Source: Bactrocera neohumeralis (lineage: Eukaryota; Arthropoda; Insecta; Diptera; Tephritidae). From it: a stretch of DNA of 64,000 nt. Location of the stretch: the NCBI RefSeq assembly GCF_024586455.1, contig NC_065922.1, positions 32,112,089 through 32,176,088 on the forward strand. Reading direction: 5' to 3'. Of the stretch, positions 56,105-64,000 are shown one piece after another. Each line of letters opens with the position of its first letter. The stretch's first letter is position 1. The position numbers and the translations under genes were made by a program. The notes beneath the pieces are model-generated. The model saw nothing but the letters and a program-made list of their open reading frames with translations, searched no databases and had not been told where the DNA came from.

Positions 56105-57620
56105 AGTAGAATACGAGTAAGAAGTGCGATTCATATAGAAACAATAAAACCAGTTTACAGTAAATGGGCGTCTGTGATTTTAAAGATTGTTTCTTGCTAA
56201 TTTTGGGTTGCTAAAAATGCAAATTATAGTGCAGTTTTCCTAACACGTAGTATTTTTTGTGTAGGGGTCAAACCACCACCATTTACTAAAGTGACAAAAA
56301 TACCTCTATAAGATGGAAATTTTTGGAATAGCATTTTCACAAAAATGTGATGGAATAGTGTACATTTCTATAACTTTAAGCTAGGTTCTATGCACTTTCT
56401 TACCTCCATCTTTTTTTATATAATCTCCTTTAGTTTTGGGGGAAAAATCCACATTTGCTGAATTCCAAGTTTGTGGTGACACTTTTTGTACAACAAAAAA
56501 AATTACCGAAGTTTCTTTCGAACTCCAGCTATGATATATCGACGTTTATATGCATACATATAAACACAGTTATATAGTATACACCACAATTTCGTGTATA
56601 CTCCATAAACCCTTAGTCCACCTCCAACAGTCATATTGTTGCATGCCACTGAAGCATAACGCTCGCAAACTCCCAATTCGCTAAAGGCTGTTTAAACAGC
56701 AGACAGTCTGACGCTTTAGTCATTGCGCCACGGATTTCTGTTGCATCAGGTGAACGTACCAGCCATACCTGTACGAACGCGTATATTTTGCTTTCACGCC
56801 CGAAACTACACGACAGTTCGAATGGTGAAAAAAGGATAATGGCAATGTGTCACGTGAGAATATCAATACATATATAGGTATATGTTCGTTAGCAAGTCAT
56901 ATAAAAATTACGGAGCCAGACACATGTTTTGCAGACTTTATTGTTGTACGAGTGCTTTGGTAAATAGTTATATGTACTATAATATGTGTTTCAATGTGCA
57001 TGTAAGTAATAAATATATACAAATTATGACTCCTTAACAAGCACCTATATATGTATGTGATATAATGTTTCAGTGAAGTTTATATTTATTAAAACTATAA
57101 AGTAAGGATAAAAGTTGTACAAAAGCTGTCGTATCCAGAGGCTACGGTAATCTATAGGTTATGGAACAACCGGACCAAAGGATTACGCAATAAACAGTGT
57201 TACAACCGAAACAAGGAAACAAAATATTGAACCATTTTTGTTTAAAATTAATGAACTGAGTTCACAATCAACATTCAAATTCACACACGGTCCATATACT
57301 GACTGATCAAATTTAACTCGGACTGCTCCATTTAATCTGCGTGAGCAAAATAAATCGCAAAAACTGTTTCCCAAATGGGTACAACTTTTTTTATGTTCAT
57401 GTGAGGTGAGATCTCCTTAATGTTTGTCTGGCGATCTTTGCCAAGGAAAAAATTAAAGAATGAGTTTACTTGGAATTTGGTGTTACTAATAAAATTATGA
57501 CTAAGGAATCGTTCAAATTATTGTAAAAGTGTTTTGGGTATATTTTAGTGGCACAAAACATTCAGTGAATGACGTGAAGTTATCGAAAACTTGCAACCTC
57601 TCTCTCTCTCTCTCTCTCTC
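56105..57620. other. Intergenic sequence with no recognised gene
   Basis: No coding signal is supported. The segment 56600-56850 is GC-richer and unique-looking. A (TC)n run (57599-57621) sits at the right edge. Confidence 0.35.
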
Positions 57621-57624
57621 TGTT

Positions 57625-57990
57625 AGTAAAGATAACATCGAAAATTTTAAAGAAAACCTGTTTGAAAATTCTCGTGTTGGCATCAGAGAGATAGAGGATC
57701 TTAACATCTCTTATGGATCGATTGAACACATTTTGGTTATTGTTTTGGATGTGAATCGTATCAGTGATAGAAAAAAGATCTGAATCTTTTGTAAAAACTA
57801 GGTCGAACAGAGATCGCAAAGGACATGCTTGTTAACGTAGCCGATAATCCTACATTCATCAAATGAATCACTACTAGGGACCTGAGTTTATGAATTTAAC
57901 GTTGAAACTGTCAAACAATCTAGCGAATGACGCTCCAAAACCGAGGCGAAACCAAAAAAATCCAAAATTTCCTAAACGCACTGAAAGCCT
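57625..57990 (+). mobile_element. Mariner relic (M5 type)
   Basis: Plus-strand text: NFKENLFENSRVGIREIEDL, NISYGSIEHILVIVLDVNRI (57640-57765), then in other frames LNFLQK near 57785, EIAKDMLVNVADNPTFIK (57810-57865, relatives: PTFIKRIITGDES) and YEFNVETVKQSSE (57890-57930), then AKPKKSKI. The GDES/GDET aspartate reads TTRDLS, probably D but shifted. The copy stops before the second aspartate. Confidence 0.6.
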
Positions 57991-58080
57991 TTCCGGCAAG
58001 GACAAGTGAACACATGTATTGGCTGAGGAGACTTTTTCTATTTTGAAGGCGGTAATAAAAATGTGTATTAAAATATGAAA
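57991..58080. other. Short spacer between two mariner relics
   Basis: Nothing recognised. Confidence 0.3.
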
Positions 58081-58084
58081 TGTA

Positions 58085-58425
58085 CTAATGTGAGCAAAAA
58101 ATAGTAGGGCTTTGTTCATAACTAATATTAAAATTTTTGCAATCTATGTCGCCCCATAAAAGAAAAAAACAATATTCGGCCGATTAATCGTTCATCTGAT
58201 TTTGGAACCAATAGTGCTTTCATTTTTTCTACGGACAAATGATCTTTCAAAATGGTTTTCACTAATCCTTCTGATATTCCAAAGATGACAGTAAGATCTC
58301 TGACTGGTTCTCAAGCACCACTTCTTTTATTTTATTGACGCGTTGATCATCAGTTGACGTTGATGGCCGTCCTGGACGTGGTTTGTTGTCAATATTCATT
58401 CGAAAATTATTGTTTTGGAACTTTT
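58085..58425 (-). mobile_element. Internally deleted mariner (M1), about 340 bp
   Basis: Minus-strand text from about 58405: NKPRPGRPSTSTDDQRVNKI, KEVVLENQ (58395-58310), then a frameshifted HTH region and KWSVKTIL-like DNA (58270-58240), SIGSKIR and a jump at about 58160. The last 70 bp (58085-58150) match the 3' end of the 7560 copy (GGGGCGACATAGATTG, TAGTTATGAACAAAGCCCTA). All catalytic aspartates are gone. Confidence 0.62.
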
Positions 58426-58429
58426 TCAA

Positions 58430-59550
58430 CCTTGATCCGACAATTACTATTACAGCTAACTTACAGCTTATAGCTTACGGATAAGCTGAGCTATATTAGA
58501 GTTATTAAAAGTCATATCTACAAAAAAAAATACCATAAAAATAGTTTAATATTAGAAAAAAAATCACAAAAACACAGCATGTGGATTTCAAAGAAATTAA
58601 ACTTGCAACAACAACTGTTAAAATACATAAAATACACACAATGTGCAGCTGGTACAAATTAATGTCAAACACTTTTCAAGGTCAAAGTGCAATTCCCGTT
58701 TAGTTAGGCTAAACATAAACTAACTGTGATAATAATTGTCATAATGAAAATGGCAGCGAGCTTGTGCAACAGCTGACTGTGACATTCAACGGGCGGTTGT
58801 GGCATGAGCGATTATGTGGGTGGAATGACAGCAAACAAGCATTTGTTTGAATATAAATTTGTCAGATAAATACAACTACTTGTATGTAGGAACATAAGTA
58901 TATGCAAATGTATGCATGTGTATATAAATAAATCGTAACGGTGCACAGCTGCCCCATTAGTGAACACTTTAAAATGCCAAATGATACTTATTTGGGTATG
59001 GTCCGAGGCTTACCTAAGTGCACATATACCCGCAGCAGCACGGCGTCTGGCAGTGATGATGGGCAGCAACTAACCCAAGCTGGGTAAATACTTGTCTAAG
59101 TTAACATGAATATATTCTAATATATGCAGATCCACAAATTCGCATCATTGTGCTTAATTTAAATGCCTTTCACTTAAGCTTCGTTAGCAACAGCATGGCG
59201 AGCTTTAATGTGCGTTTGGAAACAGCTGATCTGGCTCGAGCTGGTTATAAATGGCGGTCCGACTTGTGTGGATCCAAAAAAACATGGTTTAATATAACAG
59301 AGAGTGATTGAAATATTAAGTGCTTGCACACTCCAGGCGGTTGACTACATTACTTCTGCTGTTTGGATTTACGTCACTCAAAGGTAAATATTTAATTTAC
59401 ATATATGTATGTATATAATGTATATAACTTGCATATATACTTAGATAAACACATAAACTCATACCGATATATACAATTCATTGAAAAATTCGACACAAAT
59501 TCTTATCAAAATATCTGAGAGTAAAATTACGGAAGTGAACCATTGGTTCT
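58430..59550. other. Intergenic sequence with no recognised gene
   Basis: No coding signal is supported. Unique-looking DNA from 58600 to 59250. TATG microsatellites near 59400-59430. Confidence 0.35.
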
Positions 59551-59556
59551 ATTCTT

Positions 59557-59585
59557 TTTTTAAAGTCCTGTTTACTTTGGAACAA
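59557..59585 (+). mobile_element. Lone terminal sequence of mariner M2
   Basis: TTTTTTTAAAGTCCTGTTTA and CTTTGGAAC are nearly identical to the right end of copy 2 (19475-19503) and complementary to the left end of copy 1 (8811-8835). No transposase text is adjacent. It is probably a solo end left by a deletion, or a miniature derivative. Confidence 0.6.
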
Positions 59586-59589
59586 TCCT

Positions 59590-60039
59590 TGTATATTATA
59601 ATACAAAGAGAAACCAAAGAAGAAGTTTGCCAGGAAGGGGTTAGAAATAGTTTTTTTGAATATCGAGCTTTGATAATACCCACAACAGGGACCCAAGGGA
59701 CATATGTATCCCAATATGTCTATAATTTCGCGCAATAATGATCATTCAGACAGCCTGAGTGTTTATGTCTTGCTTTTATTTTTAACTTTAATTTTTTTTT
59801 TTTTTGATTTGGTTACACTTTGCCTAATATTTCTGTCTTGAAATGCCTGCTGTTCAACTTTGTTTTGCGCGATGCTCTACTTACTGCCTAATTGCCTGCA
59901 TGCAAGCATATTCACTAAATGAAAAATAGCACATGTTTATGTAGTATAGGTTTACCCTATATAGGCGAACGTGCAAAAAATCTGGTTTTAGATTGGTTTT
60001 TGATAAAAGCTAATTTGTATTGGCAGCAAGCTTCCAATA
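59590..60039. other. 5' flank of tRNA-His
   Basis: No coding signal is supported. AT-rich with poly-T at 59790-59804. Nothing specific to tRNA promoters beyond the gene-internal boxes. Confidence 0.35.
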
Positions 60040-60111
60040 GCCGTGATCGTCTAGTGGTTAGGACCCTACGTTGTGGCCGTAGTAACCCAGGTTCGAATCC
60101 TGGTCACGGCA
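60040..60111 (+). tRNA. tRNA-His (anticodon GTG)
   Basis: The transcript folds into a full cloverleaf of 72 nt including the discriminator A. The acceptor stem GCCGTGA pairs with TCACGGC. D stem GTCT/GGAC. Anticodon stem CTACG/CGTAG encloses loop TTGTGGC with anticodon GTG (60073-60075). T stem CCAGG/CCTGG closes the TTCGAAT loop. There is no intron. RNA polymerase III internal promoters are visible: A box region 60047-60062 and B box GGTTCGAATCC at 60090-60100. The 5' G-1 that histidine tRNA needs is not encoded as part of a longer pairing and is added after transcription by Thg1 in eukaryotes. The role is decoding CAY codons in cytosolic translation. All stems are perfect apart from one G-T pair in the D stem, so the gene looks functional. 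Confidence 0.97.
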
Positions 60112-60129
60112 ATGCTTCCCAGAAGCATT
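60111..60129 (+). repeat. Perfect 8 bp hairpin in the tRNA trailer
   Basis: AATGCTTC (60111-60118) and GAAGCATT (60122-60129) are exact complements separated by CCA. It begins at the tRNA discriminator base. It may fold in the primary transcript, or be chance. Confidence 0.6.
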
Positions 60130-60147
60130 GTCACCGATGGAAGTAAA

Positions 60148-60154
60148 TTTTTTT
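60148..60154 (+). terminator. RNA polymerase III T7 terminator for tRNA-His
   Basis: Seven T residues 37 bases after the tRNA 3' end. Pol III stops at runs of four or more T. A second T6 run follows at 60162-60167 as possible backup. Confidence 0.75.
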
Positions 60155-60167
60155 AATTCCATTTTTT

Positions 60168-60685
60168 ACAGCTCTTGGTTTAAATAGTAGTTTATGAAAA
60201 CAAGTTCTTTGAAGATTTAGTTGTTATACTACTACGAGTACTATACTATACTATACTATATACTGACTTAATCAAATCTGTCTTTTCGTCCGACAATTTG
60301 TAATATGTGTGACTAATATTTAGGGTCTATATCAAACGGCATCTAAGTTTTACCATTTTATATAACAACTTGAAAGTTCTTATGAAGGAGCTTTCCATCT
60401 TATTTTGTAGTCTGTAAAATTTAAAGTAAGCTTTCAATCATCTTGATACAAAGTCAAACCATTAAATGTCAAAATTCTCAGCACATCTGGCAAAACTGAA
60501 ATTTAACGCAAAGACCAGTTTCTTAAAATTAGTAAAATGGTTTCATTTACGTCTATATGTTAATTACCTAACTTTGTGCAGAATTTAGTGTAAATACTAT
60601 ACAACTTGAGAAGAAAGAAAAGTCAGAAGATGACCTCTAATGTCAGTTCTGTTTTGACATTTGTGTAGTAAACACATGCGAAATA
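60168..60685. other. Intergenic sequence with a (CTATA)n microsatellite
   Basis: (CTATA)4 at 60241-60260. No coding signal. Confidence 0.4.
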
Positions 60686-60689
60686 CACG

Positions 60690-61080
60690 TAAATAAACAA
60701 TGGTACCCTACACTGCGTGCCACAACCAATACTCGTTGCTGAAGGATGTATTTCCCGGGCGCCTAATCTCCCGTTTTGGCGATTTGCACTGGCAGCAAGA
60801 TCGCCTGATTTGACCGCTCCAGACTTCTTTTTGTGGGGCTTTTTGAAGCCACGGGTTTATGTCAACAAGCCTCGGACTCTTGCAGCTCTTAAAGACAATA
60901 TCCGCCAAGAATATGAGGACCTATCGCCGCTAGTTCTGGCCAAAGTGATGGAAAATGCCATAAAAAGGGCTCAAATGACAATCAACTGTGGCGGCGGCCA
61001 TTTGCAAGATATCATATTCTCGACTTGATGTAAAAAAATTTAAAAGACCAAATAAAAATAATACAGCAGAATCAAAGTTT
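60690..61080 (+). mobile_element. C-terminal fragment of a DD41D-type mariner (M4)
   Basis: GRLISRFGDLHW (60758-60794) passes by a one-base frameshift into ARSPDLTAPDFFLWGFLKPR (60798-60857), VYVNKPRTLAALKDNIRQEY and EDLSPLVLAKVMENAIKRAQ, ending GGGHLQDIIFST and TGA at 61026-61028. The third catalytic aspartate region (APDFFLWG) is intact. Everything before it is missing at about 60715. Confidence 0.72.
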
Positions 61081-61099
61081 TTCATTTTTTAAAAAAGTT

Positions 61100-61905
61100 T
61101 TTCATTTTCCAAAAAACATCGAAAGGTAATTTTTGCGCCACCTGTTCTATGACCATAGAAATATCGTATTCGTATATTTTTGATGATAGTTTGGACACAT
61201 CATTTGGATCGGTGCAGGCGATTTTGAAATACGAGTTGGGCTTGAGAAGAGTAAAATCTCGAAGGGTTCCAAAAACCCTAAATTTTTTCGAAAAAGGCCG
61301 TCGTGTTATCATGTGTGAAACAATGCTTTCTGACTATAAAAACATAATGAAACGCATCATAACTGGATATGAGATCAATCAAGCGAATATCGTGCTAAAG
61401 GCGAACCGAAACCAAAAAAAACCACACCAAAGTCGCTTAAAAATCAAGGTCATGTTGACAGTTTTTTTGAATTATCGTGGTGCATTATGAATTACTTCCG
61501 CCGGGCCAAACTGTCAACAAGGAATATTATTTGAGCGTTATGTGCCGTTTACGTGAAGCTATTCGCCTGAAAAGGCCTGAATTGTGGGACGAAAACTCTT
61601 GGTTTTTGCACCACGATAATGCACCGTCTCATAATGTATTGGTTATTCGTGATCATTTCGCAAAAAATTCAACAAATATCGTCCCACAACCCGTCAACAA
61701 ACTCAAAATACCACTCCGAGGACACAGTTTTGACTCAATTGAGGATATAAAAGAATGGAAGAAGGCTCTGATGGCCTTCACGACGAAGAAATTTTCCAAG
61801 TGCTATGACGACTGGAAAATTCGTTGGCATAAGTGTATTTCAGCAAGAGGGAATTACTTTGAAGGAGATGAAATGGATTTGCAAAAATAAATAAAGATTT
61901 TAAAA
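61100..61905 (+). mobile_element. Mariner DD34D relic (M1), longest copy
   Basis: Two overlapping frames (61149-61490 and 61477-61890) cover most of a transposase: FGSVQAILKYELGLRRVKSR, LNFFEKGRRVIMCETMLSDY, IMKRIITGYEINQAN (relatives GDESWIY; the first aspartate is Tyr), SRLKIKVMLTVFLNYRGAL, then after a frameshift YELLPPGQTVNKEYYLSVMC and WFLHHDNAPSHNVLVIRDHF (second aspartate present, near 61615). NIVPQP is joined directly to VNKLKIPLRGHSFDSIEDIK, so the PYSPDLAPCDF segment with the third aspartate is deleted. The end GNYFEGDEMDLQK with TAA closes the frame. The frame is long for a dead copy, suggesting fairly recent decay. Confidence 0.76.
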
Positions 61906-62395
61906 ATATAACAAAATACCCCTTTCAATTTGATCACAGCTTTTAACAAACAGATGATATGATTTCTAAAAGTCGTTTCGTCCATTTTTAATAAGAGATC
62001 TTGAACATCAACATATAGTCAGGGTCTTCGATTACTAAGACTATTTTATAACTGCACCTTTGAAGAAATTAATCCTTTGGAAAAGTCTGCAAATTCTATA
62101 CCGCTAGAAGATATTTGTCCGAGTTCGCACTCTATTTGTGGCAAGTTTTATAATATTCGACTTAAGACGACTATTAAACGACTTCAAACGACTATTAAAT
62201 ATTACAGAAGCACTCCAAAATTAACATTATCTTCGAAGATTGGCCACAGAGTGGTTCCTTACCTAGCAGACTTTTCAAAAAATCGATTTCTTTGGAAGTG
62301 GGAAAGGTGTTAAAAGTTAACGGGAATTTTAACATAAATTTTTCGCGAGTTTGGCGAGTACAATTGTTAACCTTTAAATGTCCCTCAAGTGAGAT
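61906..62395. other. Unassigned sequence, possibly part of a pogo-like relic
   Basis: No coding signal I can assign. GACTATTAAACGACTTCAAA-type short direct repeats near 62160-62205 (ACGACTATTAAA twice). Confidence 0.3.
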
Positions 62396-62745
62396 AAAAC
62401 TGTCAGCTGTATTCATTGCTTTTTTATCTGTAGCAGCCGCTAAAGTTAGTAGTGTTTCTATGAGCTTGGCGATTTTTGTTTCTTAAAACCTCACATTTTG
62501 TTCGTGAATTCTTGGTAAAACACAATACTCTAACAATTTCCCAGCCTTCATATGCGCCAAACATGGCTTCCTGTATTTTTTTCCATTTCCAAAAGCAAAA
62601 AAAACTCAGTTAAACTTCCCTAATTCGAATCACCATAATCCAGAAAAGAATTTCGAGTTAGAGAGATCACGAGTTATGGAAGAGAATTAAATTTCACTTC
62701 TATTGCCAATTCAAGAGTTCGAGTTATGGAAGTTCTACTGTAATT
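62396..62745 (+). repeat. Dispersed repeat with a pogo/Tigger-like terminal motif
   Basis: The left part matches 44556-44770. The right part has TAATTCGAATCACCATAATC and ends TTCGAGTTATGGAAGTTCTA CTG followed by TA (near 62720-62744). Its complement, CAGTAGAACTTCCATAACTC, resembles pogo/Tigger inverted-repeat starts as I remember them. A matching left terminus was not found. Confidence 0.35.
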
Positions 62746-62749
62746 CCTT

Positions 62750-64000
62750 TAGTTGATCCTAGCGGATGAGAATTATTTTAAATGAATAAAACAAAAAATT
62801 AAAAAGAAGAGAAAATATAATAAAATAAGAGTATCATTATTTAAAAATGCGGTGAAGTGTCATACCAGGACCAGGAGTTCCTCGTTTACTGATAAATTAG
62901 GAATAGTGTGGCTCCAATTATTGGGGCAACACTGTATCATACATTAACATTTCGAAATCAGCATTATGCCCTAAGAATATGTTGCTGCATGCAACAATAC
63001 GAAATCATGTTCTCTACTATTGTCGTTAATAACAACAATGGTAATGGTGTTGCGTTGTAGTTGTTTATTATTACAACAAGTTCATCCGCCCCACTCAATG
63101 TCTTTTGTGTCACGTCAGACGTTTATATTCGCAATTTATGCGACAATCAAAATGCATTTTACCCACATCTAGTACACTAGCAAGAACCTGTATATATGTA
63201 TAAATATATATACATATGTACATTATATAGAAAATGTTGCTTTCTTGCTGTTCATCATAATCTCAGCGCTGCCGTCACGTTCGCTCCTTTCAAGTCATTT
63301 AGATTTATGTATATTTGTGTATATTATTTAAATAGTTGTTGGTATTTGTAGTGTTTATTTTGTGTACTGCCATTTCATTATATTTTAGTTGTTTCGCTTG
63401 TTTTTTTTTTTACACTTGTTTGTTTCTGATTTACTCTAATAAATCAAAGAAGTCAAAAAGGGAAGTGAAAGTTCATTTCCCCTGGCGACTTTCGCGAGAC
63501 TTTGTTTGTTGTTATTATTATACAACACGCTTGTTATTTTGCTGTTTCGTCGCCTTTGCGCTTTATTGCATTTCCGTTGTGACGCCGCAAACGTGTTGTT
63601 GTTGTTGTATTCTTCCCATTAACTAGCGTGCCACAAAATGTTGCATGAAAATCATCAATTTCCACGCAGAACACCTTTATGGGCGTGTAGTTCAGTTGTG
63701 TGACTGTTATTTTGCGCTGCCATTTATTTCTCGCCAAAACTATTGTTGGTTCTTTGACAGGCAATGTCATGGAAGACACCAAACAAATGTCATTCAACTT
63801 CAGTTGAGTTCAAATGGCATGGCAAATGTTGACAAGTGTTTTTTTTTACTGCTTTTGGGGAAACTTGACAACAAATTATTTTTGCGAATGGGAATGATTC
63901 TCAAAATAGAGTAAAAAAGCTCGGCCTATCGTTTAATTTAAAACCAGAGTTTGAGAGAAACTGAAGAGAGAAACTGTTTTGACATAGTTATTTAACATAA
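62750..64000. other. Intergenic sequence with no recognised gene
   Basis: No coding signal is supported. TA/TATG microsatellites near 63190-63230. The T- and GTTGTT-rich stretches (63390-63625) yield Phe/Cys-rich frames without support. Confidence 0.35.

Noticed and set aside
63336..63626. 96-codon plus-strand frame rich in Phe and Cys
   Set aside because: Arises from T-rich and GTT microsatellite DNA. No motif.

Overview
The window is AT-rich, gene-poor animal DNA from a higher dipteran fly. A tephritid fruit fly is my best inference, because much of it consists of decayed rosa-type (DD41D) and other mariner relics, LINE fragments, and non-coding repeats carrying (TA)n and GTCY microsatellites. 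There are no operons, ribosome binding sites or CRISPR arrays. I recognise one protein-coding gene, in part, and one tRNA gene.

Host gene. A minus-strand gene occupies the left quarter. Its first recognised coding exon is 15874-14970. A second exon, 577-460, has a textbook acceptor and donor. The first exon ends with two bases of a codon (GC) and the second starts with T, so they join in frame as an alanine codon across a 14.4 kb intron. The joined product is a long His/Ser/Gly-rich cytoplasmic head followed by a membrane helix. From memory I assign it to the otopetrin-like proton channels, with moderate confidence. The gene continues beyond the left edge.

Mobile elements. The intron and the whole right side are full of broken transposons. 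I sorted them into recurring families: (M1) DD34D mariner at 7560, 58085 and 61100; (M2) mariner at 8811 and 18597 with a lone end at 59557; (M3) mariner at 4152, 5035, 25800 and 44914; (M4) DD41D relics at 9700, 17157, 29287, 36240, 49678 and 60690; (M5) mariner at 13110 and 57625; (M6) a GVQW-like mariner relic at 1670; a Tc1-like relic at 35430; APE/RT LINEs of RTE-like type at 5288, 37400 and 55740; Jockey/I-group LINEs at 14130, 21724, 42090 and 50940; and two non-coding repeat families resembling mini-me/DINE (Helentron-like) elements. Family 1 (22872, 27060, 31172, 32690, 33888, 49200, 54990) carries internal 154 bp tandem units. Family 2 lies at 2590, 17030 and 52800. Every transposase or reverse transcriptase examined has stops, frameshifts or deletions, so nothing here looks autonomous.

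RNA gene. A complete tRNA-His(GTG) lies at 60040-60111 with internal A and B boxes, a short hairpin just after it and a T7 terminator. It appears isolated.

The remaining stretches are unassigned intronic or intergenic DNA with microsatellites. They may hold regulatory elements that cannot be recognised by eye. I did not find an intact undescribed system. The most unusual structure is the conserved 154 bp periodicity of the family 1 repeats in both orientations.
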